A DNA stretch of 64,000 nt from Imbricaverruca yamaguchii (GCA_034440575.1 JAOTOL010001661.1:4878501-4942500); one strand, 5' to 3'; positions 23,851 to 35,924 are shown, counted from the stretch's first letter. Notes: generated by a model from the letters alone, not told the origin. Numbers and translations are program-made.

Positions 23851-24278
23851 GCTGAATACTTTTTTGCTGTCTCCATCACAATTTCTAGCCAAGTGCAATT
23901 CTTTTGATCGCTTTGCTGCATGACATAAACAAGCAAAGAATCTTTGGTGAAACAGCAGTGTGCACAATGGGGTAAAGTGGTGATAGCTCTATAAAGCATT
24001 CACCAGAGCCTCTACTGGTAAAATTAAATACTTCACATAAAAACAATTGTTCAGCTATCAAGAAATGTCCACTAGCCCGAATCCTGAAATGCATTGTTGT
24101 TTAATACAACAAAGAATGGCTCTTAAGTGCTCCTGATTTTTAGACATTGCGTGAGAAGAAATGGGTTTCTTGAAGTGTCTGCACCACTGAGGGTGCTTTT
24201 CTGTGATTCACATGTATTTTTGCACACTTTTCGCACGTTTTTTTCAATTGTTAAGGCTGACACTTTTTTATATCACTC

Positions 24279-24302
24279 CTGATGATGGCCCATGGCCGAA
24301 AC
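24279..24302 (+). other. Hammerhead-ribozyme-like core motif
   Basis: CTGATGA (24279-24285) is followed by a self-complementary stem/loop TGGCCCATGGCC and then GAAAC (24298-24302). This is the conserved order of a hammerhead core: CUGAUGA, stem II, GAAA. Penelope-like elements and retrozymes are known to carry such motifs. The surrounding CACTCCTGATGATGGCCCAT and CCGAAACGTTGAGT resemble those repeats. Stems I and III were not convincingly folded by eye, so activity is unknown. Confidence 0.45.
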
Positions 24303-25559
24303 GTTGAGTAATATAGTATAGTCCCGAACGTTACTTTTGATGTAAATTCAGCACCTCCTGGTATATTGAAAGTCGGATGATTCTTCTCACTTAATACATT
24401 TTTGTATTCTATAACTTTATCTGGTTATAATACCTAGCCAGTGATTCCAAATCCAATGCTAGTGTTTGTCTCAATGGGCTCAACTGAAAGAAAATGAGTT
24501 AATGAGCTGAAATCCTGAATCAACCATGGTGGGACTTAATTGATTCAAGGATCTGCTTTTATGCTCAAGGGTTTAGGTTTTGTTATGCCTTTGGGCCCCA
24601 CCAATCCCAGAGGACTAGTGCAAGGCAGACTGTGAAATGAACATGACACCTTGAGTTGTATGCTCACATCGGGGCATCTAGGTCAGTTCATGATAATCAC
24701 CAGCAATATTTTATAAAATTATTTGGTTCACTTCTTGGCCTTTAAAAACACCCCTTTTAATATTACATTTTGCAAAGTATTTTATAGGTAACCATCAGAA
24801 CAGTGCTGCATTACTGCCAGTCCATCCTGACCAATGCCATCTTATGATTGAATGGATGTGTTTAAATTGTCTTCAAACCTCAGAAGAATCTTTTGGAACC
24901 AGATTTGTCCAATCCAATCCAATCCTTTAAACATTATTTCCCACTTCGCAATTTGCACCTTGGCAGAAATAAAAATTCGGGACACCAATGTGAAGTAATT
25001 CAGTCTCATGCAAATTACCTATCATCTGAGAAGAAGTAATTCCATAAGAAGCAACATATATTAATCACAAATATTGACAGTGCATAATATTCTTTCAAAG
25101 GTATTTTGAAAAGTACCAACTCCTGTCACCTGACCCAGAACCTTGCTTGTCAATCACCAATGCCAAACTGGGCAGCTACTTTGCACAACTGATATACCAG
25201 AAACTTGAAAGTTTCCTGTATCTGATTCATAATGTTACAAAGAATCTCATTGTGTGAAGCCAGACAGCATACAAGATGGTGGTGACATCATCAGGGGATT
25301 TGCTCAACATCTACACTTTACTTAGAGCCATTTGATTATTCTGCACCCTTTACAACGATGGCAACACAGACATTTTGTTTAGCATTTGTGTGATGGAGCT
25401 AGACTCAGTTTGGGCATAGTTTCAATGTAATGCAAGCAAAAAAATGTCCTTCAACACATGTCTATTACGGTTCTTGAGTACAAACACATACCCTTTCTAT
25501 GTGAAGGAGGTTGCACTTGCAAATGATTTACCACTTACTTGGAAGTCCGATATTCAAGA

Positions 25560-26125
25560 TAAGGGCTACATCATTTTGAAATTAAATCTCTCACACAGAA
25601 AAACAAAGTGTAAGGAGCTCAAGATCAGTTTGGAAACATGGCCCCTTCCCCTACCTGTGAGTGTAGAATGTGATATTGCAATGTTCAGCTCATTGGTACG
25701 CCTTGGCATGCTTTGCAGGTTGGATAATAGTAGTAGTGTACTGAAAGGGGCATGTACGTACCCACACATCACCATCTCCCACCACATATTGTCAAACTTA
25801 TTGCAAAAAACAGCTTGCTATATCAACAGCCAAAGGGATGCTTTACGAGTTTTTCAGTGCAACAATGTGGGGATGTGCCCATGGAAAACCTGCACATGCT
25901 TCTTCTAACAGGCAGGGAATGGGCAATGCAACCAAATAGTTCCTGAATTTTGAACACTTGCTTCTTTATGCAAATGGCATGCGTACAATTTACCCCACTC
26001 CTTGAAGCCTGATTGTCATACTTCAAGATGATGGTGGAATAATATTAAAATTAAATATCTCACATACAATAGGACAGTGTTCGGGAATACAGATATGTTT
26101 GGAGACATGGCCCATTCACTTGCCT
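25560..26125. repeat. Pair of diverged direct repeats
   Basis: 25560-25650 and 26035-26125 share TTTTGAAATTAAATCTCTCACA/ATTAAAATTAAATATCTCAC-type sequence and then a common GTTTGGARACATGGCCC. Spacing is about 475 bp. Possibly two tandem relics of one element. Confidence 0.55.
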
Positions 26126-26156
26126 ATATTTATTCCATGTAGAAGTAGATACTTAC

Positions 26157-26342
26157 CAACGTCCCTTGACAGCAGGATGCAAACTTCTCCCCATGGGCGA
26201 ATCCAGAACCAACAACCTTCTTATATGTAGCCGGATTGAGATTGGGATGGACTAGTTGATGTCTGTTCAGTTTTACACCATTAAAGCGGCAGCCGGGTTT
26301 GCCGCACTTAAACTTCTTCCGTTCGCCTGCCATCACCAGCAC
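26157..26342 (-). CDS. Transposase-like copy A, exon 1 (zinc finger)
   Basis: The frame opens with ATG at 26342 (a second ATG at 26333 gives MAGERKKFKC). It ends at the strong donor GACGTTG|GTAAGT (26157, phase 0), which fits the phase-0 acceptor of exon 2 at 22043. It encodes KKFKCGKPGCRFNGVKLNRH, then QLVHPNL: Cys-x4-Cys with a distal His-x3-His, a C2H2-like or BED-like finger that would bind DNA or RNA. Copy B begins with a comparable short finger exon. No promoter element was recognised upstream. Joining this exon to copy A rests on phase and on the parallel with copy B. Confidence 0.6.
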
Positions 26343-26399
26343 TTCCGACGGTAGGAACGTAACATATAAATTGGAAGTTCCTCTTCCACTACACCGACA

Positions 26400-27430
26400 G
26401 AAAGTCCACCAGTCCTCTCGTTGAGTTCACACCTCACAGTTCACACCTCACAGTACTCAAGTAACGTTACCTAGACGTTGGCGGTCGTGTTGGCGTTATT
26501 TGTCCCTGCACTATGGTTCTTTTGTGGTTTCTGTTGCTAGTTTTTCATTGATATGACCATAAATCAACTAATTATAGTTTGATTTATTATTTAAAAGGCT
26601 CAAAATTTATTATTATGTGAAATACATGCTTTTTATATGCATATGACGCCCAATAACACCATCAAAGTTACCAGCACTTGTTACCTGGTGAAGTACGAGT
26701 TGGCGTCTCGGAATAACATGGTTCGTAAACGGATACTCAGTACCAAAATAGTACTGTATTAATTAAGCAACCATCGATGTCATAGGCAAACCCATGAGGT
26801 GATGCAATATCGCTAAATACTGTAGCAGCCTTTTAGTCAGTGATATTTCATAATCTGGATGTCTTCTGTTCGCTACAAAACTAGTTTTTGTGGAAAGCAT
26901 TCGTGACCAGTGCACTTCTTTTTATTTCAATACGTCATGGATAAAGTGCTACTTGAGTGAGACATTGAGGGCCAATCTTGCTACCTACCAGCGTAGGCAA
27001 GTTGGCGACCTTCTTGACCTCTGTGAGTCCCTGGAAAGCACAGCCAGTACGGTTGTTGGAATTTTCGGTGACATCATTAGCTGAGTCACCAAAGGGCTAA
27101 GGCTCAGCTGGAGGTCCCGTCGAACGGAGCACGGACGCAGAAGGCTGGGCTGCTCGTAGATGCGGTCTAAAGTGCTTACACCGCTTTCCTCGTCCCTCTA
27201 CAAATATTGTTTGTCGTTTGAGGAATAATGATTGCGTGGTTGAAGGGAGAAAAGGGGCATCGTACCATGTTTCATTGACGCACGGCATAAGTGCAGCCAA
27301 GGTCCTCCCCTCCCCAAAAGAAGAAAAATACACCAGGCCAAATCAGACCTTTTGGAATTTTCCCCACAACCATAGAATTTAGGCGCGGAATCCTCTCTAT
27401 TCCTTTGCATTTATTTTCGGTCGTGGTCCA
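26400..27430. other. 5' flank of copy A; no gene recognised
   Basis: A short tandem repeat CTCACAGTTCACAC occurs at 26425-26450. Nothing else could be supported; the ORFs at 26890-27476 lack domains. Confidence 0.45.
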
Positions 27431-27435
27431 CTTTA

Positions 27436-28262
27436 GCCCCCCCACCCCCACCCATGAGGTCTCGTGGATGGGTTGATATGCGCACCCAATGAGGTTTTCC
27501 GCGGATAGTCAAAGAACGGCACCATTTCTCGCACCAATTTAGTACGTTGTGCGAACATTGTGAGGTCAAGTCGTCTATGGTCAATGAGTTAGTCTAGGTC
27601 AAGTGAGTTCATCTCCAGAAACGTTCAACCAGTCGTCACGCTTTAACGGATGCAGATTTTTTTTCTGAAACTTTCTGCCTTTGCTTAGCGTTTACGTAGG
27701 AAACAAAACGCTCCATAGTAATTTTGTATTTTGTTTTTGTTTTTTGATGGCATTAGCTCTGCAAATTTGGTCATTATGGTTACAACGGATATTCTGGCTA
27801 AAGTAAACGTTTTTATGGGAACAAGTGGACTTCAAACGTTCGGCAGTCCACTCTACCGATTATAAAACTAATATTAAGGATAATTTAACTATTCAATTGA
27901 ACCTGAATTGAACATTTTGAAGTTAACAAAACATAACATTTATTTTTGGGTCGACGAAAATTGTAGGGCCTTAGTCGATTACACCTTATTTTTTCTGATT
28001 CCAAATTGTGTTGTTTTTCAAATGTACCCCAAAATGTACTCCGCAGAGCCAAAGGCATGAAGTCAGTCGTGAAAACATAGACCCACTAGTGACGCCATTT
28101 ATTGGGGGATACAATTTTGTAGTGGTTTCTCACCCTACTCGTCGAACGCTTTCCGATGAAACCTCTCGTTTTCGTGCGACGCTTAGTTTGGAAAATAGAG
28201 GGGGGTGTCGAGTTTGTATCAACCCCCTCGGAGACGAGTGTGAGGATCTGACCGGAAAGACG
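27436..28262 (+). mobile_element. Single arm of long-TIR family 2
   Basis: Similar in the same orientation to the left arm at 49995-50582, and as reverse complement to 51328-52165 and to 36478-37135. Shared blocks include TCCGCGGATAG, CGTCACGCTTTAACGGAT, CTGATTCCAAATTGTGTTG, CCACTAGTGACGCCATT, TTCGTGCGACGCTTAG and GGATCTGACCGGA. This copy keeps the outermost part that the 49995 arm has lost. Directly after it, CCCTGGCTGCGCCATTG (about 28280-28296) is an unrelated MITE-type end. Confidence 0.8.
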
Positions 28263-28299
28263 GGGGTGGCTAAGAAAACCCTGGCTGCGCCATTGATAC

Positions 28300-28744
28300 C
28301 CACGTCCGTAGTTCTTCAGTTCGCTGACATTTGCCCTGCCACAGCCGCCCCAGCTGCCTGGGTTGGTCTGCCAGGTGCCCCAGCTACCTGAATTCGTCGG
28401 TATGACAGCGTGGGCCGGTCTAATTTCCGTTTATCCACAATACTTTATCCATCCCATAAGAGCGTGGACCCACTTGGCGCAGGGCGCGCTGTATTGAACG
28501 TTTGCGTAATGCAGGATACACATTGCGAGTTATTACTATTTTAATTATCGGTCCAGCTGTTTGTTCCGGGATGTAAGTTCCAAATGTCGGGGAATCGTGG
28601 CACTCGCATTTTCCCGGTGTGTGGCATCTGATAGTGGATACTTGTTGAGGTACCTTATATGGTCGTGCAGGTCTTGTCATTCTATTTAGTTGCCATGTGA
28701 AAACAGTTACACAAAAGCCCACGGGTGGAGAAAAGCGCTCCATC
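28300..28744. other. Sequence without recognisable gene
   Basis: Contains short repeated words CCCAGCTRCCTG near 28345-28390. No exon or RNA gene is supported. Confidence 0.4.
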
Positions 28745-29195
28745 AACACCGTGCCCTAACCATTCACACCGTGGCCTTACCACCCACACCGTGACCTCAC
28801 CACCGACACCGTACCCTCACCGCCCACGCCGTGGCCTTACCACCCACACCGTGTCATTACCACCCACATCGTGACCTCAACACCCACACCGTGACCTCAC
28901 CACCGACACCGTACCCTCACCGCCCACGCCGTGGCCTTACCACCCACACCGTGCCCTCACTACCCACACCGTGCCCTCACCACCCACACCGTGCCCTCAA
29001 CACCCACACCGTGACCTCACCACCGACACCGTACCCTCACCGCCCACGCCGTGGCCTTACCATCCACATCGTGCCCTCACCACCCAAACCGTGGCCTCAC
29101 CACCCATGCCGTACCGGGCAACGGGTCACACCGTGCCCCACCACCCACAGTGTCCTCACCATCCACGCCGTACCATCACCACTCACCACTCGCGC
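28745..29195. repeat. 20-bp minisatellite
   Basis: About 22 units of CACCACCCACACCGTGCCCT with variants (GTGGCCTTAC, GTACCCTCAC). Higher-order blocks of about 140 bp recur (28785-28930 versus 28880-29060). Threonine/proline/histidine ORFs in rotating frames are artefacts. Confidence 0.9.
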
Positions 29196-29199
29196 ACAA

Positions 29200-29660
29200 A
29201 CGCCACTCGCTTGGCTCACACGTGTATTCGCACCGCCTGTAAACTGGCACCGCACTGCACCACAACGTACAAAACGTTCGCCGAACATCAAACACAAAAC
29301 ACGATCGGCACGCTCGCGAAGCGCCACCGTCCGCCACTCTTCCGGCTGGGCGGGGCAGCATCGAGCCCGCCGGCGGCACCGGCACCACTGCACTCTGAGC
29401 CGGCACCGAGGGCCACCACGCCTCGGGGCACATCAGCAGTACGGCTGCCACGCTCAGTGTGACCCCTGCCTGGGGTCGCCGCGGGCGGCGGGTGACGAGC
29501 GGCCCAGACTTGCCGCAGAGGGCGTCTTACCAGACCCGCGGCAGTTCCAACGGCTCGAGCCGCGGCCGTTCCAACGGCTCGAGCGGGCCCGACGTGCCGC
29601 AGTCAACGGTGGTGAACGGCACTGTTGTGGACGCGCATGCAAATTTGCGTGACCGTAGAT
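29200..29660. other. GC-rich segment with short duplications
   Basis: CpG-dense, including duplicated GTTCCAACGGCTCGAGC at 29545-29590 and a perfect octamer ATGCAAAT at 29637-29644. Open in several frames on both strands with no domain. It could be a CpG island or an unrecognised exon; I cannot decide. Confidence 0.35.
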
Positions 29661-30880
29661 TGTCTGTCGGCTTGCACTGGAGGATTAGTGGTCTCGGTCA
29701 TGTAGTTTAGCCGGCCATTAATTTTGTTCGAGACAAGTCTCAGGTAATCGACGTGCCCCTGTCCAAGCTACGGGAGTGGGCTGAAGATGACACCACCCGC
29801 GCCCTCTAGCTGTCTTTTGTTAGGAATGTATGACAAATCCCAACCGATGCATTTTTTTTTTCGTGAACATGCTGTGCTAAGGAAGAAAATACATTCACCA
29901 CACAAACACGGACTGTTAGTTGCAAACAGTTTTAGGTTGACTATAGCAAATAGACCATAGCATCATCTTTCCTACTATAATTTACGGTAGTTGCTGAAGG
30001 GTGTTGGAATTGCAGACCCAGTGGGAATATGGTAACGTCGGCAGCTCAGTATGATTTTGATTTATTTTTCTTGAGCAAAACATGGACGAAATTTCATATT
30101 GCGGATTGTAACTAACTTCTGTAAACTAGTCCTGTGCATCATCTTAGGAAGCTTACGATCACGCCGGATATCTGCCGGTACATCTAACCGGTCAAATTCT
30201 GCGTCAGAAAGTCCACTTAACACCTAACACCCGACTCAAAACACCTTGCCCTATTTGAGGAAATGCGGCGGCGAACAGCTAGGCAAAACATAGCGTGAGC
30301 TCTGGCCAACATCTCATTGTGAAATATTCGGCGTAATCCCTTCTACTCTGCAAATAGTGAGCACTCACCAATAAGGTGGTAGAACTATGATCGGACAGCA
30401 GGTCGGCGATCACTGGTCGGGCACTGTTACATCAGGTCGGGCAGGGTCGCTAGCTCATCTACGTCACAAATATGCAGGTCCGACGGGCCAGAAGTGGAAA
30501 AGCGAATTATATACACAGCGCTGGTCGTTACCTTGTAACAACTATGACGTGAATTGCACGTGGGCAGAATACAAAATTTACTAACTTAACTGATGCTCGA
30601 CGTACTTGGTAGAATAAAGTTAGCCCCAAAAGAATCGCAAGTGCGAACGCGAGTGAAATGGCCATGCTTATGTCATTCCTACTAAGCAGCACAACAAAAG
30701 TAAGCAAAGTAAATACATTTTAGTCGGTAATATTTCCAGCAACGGCGTGGTAGACAGTTAAAGAATGAGGCCAACAGTTTAAAAGAGATGAGTAATTCGC
30801 TCCACCTGCTACATTTCTACATCAATTCTAGTCATTAACCTAAGGAGCATTATAAAATAAAAACGGCGTACTTCACGCCA
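29661..30880. other. Sequence without recognisable feature
   Basis: AT-richer unique-looking DNA. Nothing supportable was seen on either strand. Confidence 0.5.
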
Positions 30881-30989
30881 ATTCATATCGAGTTGCAACT
30901 ACTTTGTACTGTCCCGTTGATTTGGTTCCCTGTAGATATTTCGTACAAAATTACTCCTCCTTCGCAACAAAATTTCAGTCCCCTGCAGA

Positions 30990-32330
30990 ATGGCAGCAAA
31001 ATATCATTGATACCCTTCACACGCAAGACTGCGACTCGAGTCGCCGTTCGGTGTGGACGACCCGCTCGTACATCACGGTGGCAGGATGCACCACCCAATG
31101 GCAAACCTTCCCTCGCTCTGCCACGTGCCACCGTAGAAAACGCGCGCGGCTCCGACCCGATCGTCACGATCTCGGGGAGAGACGGGGGGCACACGTGACG
31201 CCCGAGCCGTTGGGGCGCCGCAGCACACCTGGCCGCCACCCACTCGACGCCTCTGAACAGACACAAAACATGGCGCGGCGAGTCTGAAAATGGCGCGGCG
31301 CGGATGCTGTCGTCTTGTGCCGAGCAAGTCAGCTGGCCACGCGTCGGGGACACAGAGCGCACCACAGCCATGCCGCGTCCAGGGCACCGGGCAGCGCCGC
31401 CGCCGCCGCTGCAGCCGCCGCGCCGCGCCACGACACGTCAGGGAAAGCACACCCAAAGCCACATTCACAGCCACGAAGAGGCGCTCCTGGCCGGCTCCCG
31501 GAGGGGGGGTGGCAGGCGTCGCTGCACAGCACTGGCACGGAGCAGTCACTGGCGGCATCTGGACACGGACCTCGTCCCAGACGTCACGTGCCGCTCTGCC
31601 GCCCCCACAATATACACGCCATGAGGGGGGGGGGGGGCACTGACGGCATCTGGGGACGGGCCGCGCCCCAGGCGTCACGTGTCCCTCGGCAACCTCGCAC
31701 GACACACACATCAGAGGGCGTGAGCACCACTGACGTCACCTGGATGTGGAGCTCGCCCCACACGTCACGTGCCACCTTCCACTGACGGCGTCCACAGTCA
31801 GTTGTGTGGGCACACGCGTCGGGAAGCCCGTGGCGCAACCACACGCACACACGAACTATATGCACGTGCACATGGCAAGCGAACTACACGCACAAGCGGG
31901 CGAGCGTCCGAAAGCGACGCCAGCGCGCCGACGACTACAGAGACCCGACCAAGTTTATCGCATTGTCGGCGCACTCTGAGGCAGAGCGGTCGCTCTCGTC
32001 TCAGGCGACGCCGGAGAGGTCGCATGGCGCTACGCTCACCACACGGCCCGCGGCGAGTAACAGACGGGGCGCGGCGTCACCGCTCCCGCCCGACCATCTT
32101 CCCATCAGGCGGTGGGTCAGCGGTGATAAGCGCGTGTGAGCTCAGTCTGTACACTTCTCACGGCATGGCTGCGGCGGTTCGCAGCAGCTACCCGGGACGA
32201 GCGTTCGTGTTGGCCGGCGGTGTTTGCGTGCCACCTCATTTGGTACCACACTGCCCCGATTCTGAGCATGGAAGATGCGAGGGATCATATCCCGTCGAGA
32301 TGCGTGCTAAAAGCGCCACCTGAAAAAGAG
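30990..32330. other. GC-rich, CpG-dense island
   Basis: Long overlapping open frames exist on both strands (182 and 212 codons on minus; 156 and 184 on plus), with no recognised domain and mutually exclusive frames, as expected for GC-rich non-coding DNA. It includes GCC-triplet runs near 31390-31430 and three CACGTG-bearing repeats (31548-31790). A promoter-associated island is possible, but no gene start was identified. Confidence 0.4.
31548..31790. repeat. Three ~90-bp repeats each carrying GTCACGTG
   Basis: Units begin at about 31548, 31638 and 31728 with CACTGRCGGCATCTGG or CACTGACGTCACCTGG. Each contains CCCMRRCGTCACGTG, with CACGTG at 31585-31590, 31676-31681 and 31766-31771. The palindromic E-box core is conserved while the rest diverges. 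The first and second units are separated by a G-rich run at 31624-31637. Confidence 0.65.
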
Positions 32331-32339
32331 TACTGTGGC

Positions 32340-33335
32340 TACAGTTTTAAGGACCATGATAGGACCTGGAGTTTTTAATTTGGAAAACTGCAGGCATGGT
32401 GCTACGCTTCCAGCTGTTCGCACAGAGTTTCTCCGTTTTTCTCCTTTCTCTCTAAGCTACAGCAAACACTGTTAAACTGAGCGAACGTCCGCAAAAACTA
32501 TGGTGCAAATCAAGGGACTAATGATCAGATCAATAATACGTGGACATTGATCGCCGCACTACATTACGTCTGCAACACATCAGCACTACATCTACTGAAT
32601 CCTCGGGTGTTTTTCTTTCTTCTGGCTGTGCGTGCGTTTGCGGGCTCTGGAAGCCCATGGCTTGGTAAAAGGCCTGCTATTCTATAAAAATAGAATTCTT
32701 GAACAGCCGTGATATAAATTTGCGGACGATTTGGCGGTGGTTGCAAAAAGTACATCTCACATTCCCATCGTTGGGTCAGCGTACGCTTGAGCTGAGACCG
32801 GTGCCGAGGGTTACGCCCTCGAGCCGCCACAGACGCCGCCAATACCAGTCTCACAGTCACACGGGCCAACAGTCTGGAGCACCGCTAGCCTGCAACGGCT
32901 GGCGACTCAGCACTCCTGCTCCAGCTCCACACAAAGCCGGACACAGTCATCCAGCACAGCTGATTGCACGAACATTGATGCGGCACAAGAACGCGTACCT
33001 CAAGGGCAGCAACACAACAGTAGTGCCCGATCGTGCGCAATCAGATCAGAAGCGTTTTGCACATGTGCAGGTCAGTATGCATACATATCACACAGAGAAC
33101 CCTGTAGCTTTGATTTCGGTTTTCCACACCAAAGGCAAGCAATACGCGATACCGGCCCGACGGGATTTAGATTAGCTTTCAGCTGACTGCATCGCATCGC
33201 CATGGTGGCCTTCAGCATCGTCAAATTGACAGCCGTTGACTGGAATCACGAGAGTTGCCATGGAAACCTGCAGCGTCCGCTGCACGTGCAGACAGTTGAG
33301 GAATTCCAGTGACTCAACCGAAAATTTCACAATTT
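32340..33335. other. Flank of the long-TIR element; contains 33077-33150 repeat
   Basis: No gene was recognised. 33077-33150 is the inverted partner of 3470-3560. A CCATGGAAACCTGCAGCG motif at 33257 resembles repeated GCCATGGA-type units at 35980 and 36140. Confidence 0.45.
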
Positions 33336-34639
33336 GCGGTCCGACCATTTTTCTTGAAAAGTTGTGTACCGGGGGTTTTAAGGGCGAACAATTCATTTAT
33401 GGTAAACAAAAAATTCCCCACAAAATATTTCCCAAGATACAGTATTTGCAAATTTCCCAATGTCAGTGAGGAAGCCCAACTTTGACGACCCGTAACTCAA
33501 AGGCTAAGAGAGCTATTTCATTTGACTTTGTTGTTGCATTGGGATGAATCAAGGAATAAGTTGGCTATCTCGGATTTTCGATTTTCAATTTATTAGGTCA
33601 CGTGATTCCGTCACCTAGTTTTTGCGTCGTGACCTCGACCTTTTGGATGTTGAAATTAAAACTTTAGTGTGATGAGCACTTGAGCCCCATTCATGACTTT
33701 TCATATACATCAATAAAAAACGTGGGGTTCGACCTGCAAAAAACACTTTTGGGGCTCGCAGTGTCGACACAGCACGCTGTTTTAGACTCCTGCCCGACGA
33801 TAACTTCGCATCTAGTTAGCATACGGTGTCGAAATGGTCCAGACTGGCCCCTGATGACGAAACTTGTCAGTTGGTTTCTGCTAAACTGACATCAGGTCAC
33901 AAGGTCACATGGCATTGGGCGTTCAAGGTCAAGTGAGGTTACGAAAACGTTTATGGCTAACGCTTTGCTCCTAATTGAGCAAAAGAGCTGAACTCAACAC
34001 AGTTGTGTTCGTCACGTCGAGGCGGTTACAGTGATACATGACATGACCCCGACAGGTCAAGTTGAGTCACGTAAACTGGCCAGGTTACCGACTTGATCCA
34101 ACGGGGCCAGGGCATACCTATGGTGCCATCTTTGTCCAGGGCTTCCTCACAATTATGTTGTAGTGCGCCGGTGTAATGTCTACGGTGCTGTTGGATGAAA
34201 TTTCCAATGAGATAAAGTTGTCGCTATTAATGGTGGTTACCTCTACGCCGCACAGGAACAAGAACAACCGAGTATTATTTCATGTCATGGGGCATGGCAC
34301 GACGACTGGTACGGCGCGACGAGACGGTATTGGGGTCAAAGTCCAATGTCCAATGTCCAATCCATAACACTGCGGAGTGCGCCGCCGCGGAAGGGGAGCG
34401 CTCTGGTCTCTACCCCTCCCCTCCTTAGGTCGGCGTCTACGTTCGAAAAACATGTGGTCTGGCCAGTGACCAATAGCATGCGCTGCAGACGCTGGAGACG
34501 CAAACAACGGATTTTTGACACAGGCATCGCACCACCAACAGTCACTTGTCAGTGGGGAGAGAAGTGACGCCGTGTGAGGATTAGTCATCTGACTTGTCGG
34601 CAGCGTTAATAGACGTCCTTTGTTTCGAAGACGGGAACG

Positions 34640-34921
34640 ATGCCTGCTCCTTTCCGCTGTGACCCGTATAAGCGGCGGCATAAGAAGAAAATGCATAAAG
34701 GTGTTAGATTGGCACACAAAAATTTGGTCCAGATAGTCAATGATCCCCGGCTACGTGTTGACGGTTATCTGTGCGATACTTGCCGAAAGCGTCTAACGAA
34801 GGATCCAGGCAGCCTACCAGAAGAGGAAAACAGTCCGGGCAGTCAAAACATTTCTTGCCGGGCATCTTGTGACAAAGATCAAGTTTTTCTATGTCAAAAA
34901 AGAGGAAGTGCAGAAGGCTGA
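34640..34921 (+). CDS. Small Cys/His-motif ORF in the core of family 1
   Basis: The 93-codon frame starts MPAPFRCDPYKRRHKKKMHK and contains YLCDTCRKRLTKDPG. The spacing Cys, basic His-rich stretch, then CxxCRKR recalls a short zinc-binding motif seen in transposon-associated proteins of invertebrates (from memory). A second frame, 34869-35057, overlaps it and is lysine-rich (KAVTIKGRRKHPVSQK), ending in a stop just before the right arm. The two may be one product broken by a frameshift near 34830-34870, or two exons. No catalytic transposase motif was seen, so the element is probably non-autonomous or decayed. Confidence 0.5.
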   Translation: MPAPFRCDPYKRRHKKKMHKGVRLAHKNLVQIVNDPRLRVDGYLCDTCRKRLTKDPGSLPEEENSPGSQNISCRASCDKDQVFLCQKRGSAEG

Positions 34922-35512
34922 ACAGAAGCTGAATGGCCGCTGCACCAAAGCCGTGACGATCAAGGGAAGACGAAAGCACCCTGTGAGTCAGAAAATAATG
35001 CGGATCCACGTCCTCTCAGAAGACAAGACTGGCAAGCATGTCAAGGTGTTGAAGTGATATGTTAGCGCGCTGGTGTGTTGTTCTATCGATAGGTATGTGT
35101 ATATGTCAATAGGCAACTGCAATTGTATCGGTGACCTGCCCTCAGGTCAAGTGACCTAACTTGACCCATCGGGGTCATCCCACGTATCACTGTAACCGTC
35201 TCGATGTGACGAACACAATAGCATTGAGTTCAGCTGTTTAGCTCATTCATGGATACAGTTTTAGCCAGAAATAAATTCGTGACCGCAGATCCAATGACCT
35301 TGAACACCTAATGTCAATGTCACCTTATGACTTGATGGCAGTATAACAGGCACCAACCGACAGGTTTCGTCGTCGAGAGCCACTCTGAACCATTTCGAAA
35401 ACGTATGCAAGTAGATGCGAAGTTTTCGCCGGACAGGGGGCCCAACCAGCGTGTTGTGTCAGCATTGCGATGCCCAAAAGTACTTTTTACAGGTCGAACC
35501 CCACGTTTTTTG

Positions 35513-35518
35513 TTTATT
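35513..35518 (-). terminator. Candidate AATAAA on the NR-2 strand inside the TIR arm
   Basis: TTTATT on plus reads AATAAA on minus, about 600 bp downstream of the NR-2 stop (36119). If used, the NR-2 transcript would end inside the transposon arm. The left arm carries the mirrored AATAAA on plus at about 33713. Only the motif is seen. Confidence 0.25.
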
Positions 35519-35924
35519 CATTTCAAATGGCCTGAATGAGGCTCAAATCGTCATCAGACGAAAGTTATACTTTCAGTAGCCAAAAGGTCAAGGTCACGCG
35601 GCAAATGATGTCAGGTCACGTGACCTAATAAGTTGAAAATAGAAAATCCGAGATAGCCAAGTTGCTCCTTGGTTCATCCCAATTCAACCAAAAAAAAAGT
35701 TAAATGAAATAGCTCTCATAGCCCCGGGGTAATGGGTCGTCAAAGTTAGACCTCTTCAATGACCTTGGGAAATTTTCCAAGACTATCTTGGGAAATATTT
35801 TTGGGGCATTTTTTTTTCATCATAAATGAATTGTTCGCTTTTGAAAGCCCCGGTACCCAACTTTTCAAGAAAAAAAATGGTCGGACGGCACCCACCGGTT
35901 GAATTGCCATGGAATTCCTCAGTT

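Larger units (their letters stand above)
22050..26150 (-). other. Large intron of copy A with repeat remnants
   Basis: About 4.1 kb between the zinc-finger exon and exon 2. It holds a minus-strand LINE RT fragment (23290-23850), a hammerhead-like/Penelope-type motif (24279-24302) and an internal direct repeat (25560-25650 versus 26035-26125). The 154-codon frame at 25444-25908 has no recognisable domain and overlaps that repeat. Confidence 0.5.
33339..35886. mobile_element. DNA transposon with 0.76-kb terminal inverted repeats (family 1)
   Basis: The left arm (33339-34093) and right arm (35127-35886) are reverse complements with modest divergence. Shared blocks include GTCCGACCATTTTT at the outer ends, AGCTATTTCATTT, GGCTATCTCGGATTTTC, ACGTGGGGTTCGACCTG and GGTTACAGTGATAC inside. 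They flank a 1.03-kb core with an ORF (34640 onwards). Weak similarity continues a little outside both ends (TGAGGAATTCCA), so the true termini are uncertain. No target-site duplication was established. The element lies immediately downstream of the NR-2 stop codon. It resembles foldback elements in having very long arms and a small core. Confidence 0.85.

Noticed and set aside
28831..29652. 273-codon plus ORF rich in Thr, Pro and His
   Set aside because: Its first half is the 20-bp minisatellite and the second half GC-rich sequence with no domain.
30883..31711. 182- and 212-codon minus ORFs, and plus ORFs over the same bases
   Set aside because: Overlapping open frames on both strands in CpG-dense DNA; no recognised motif and no clear exon boundaries.
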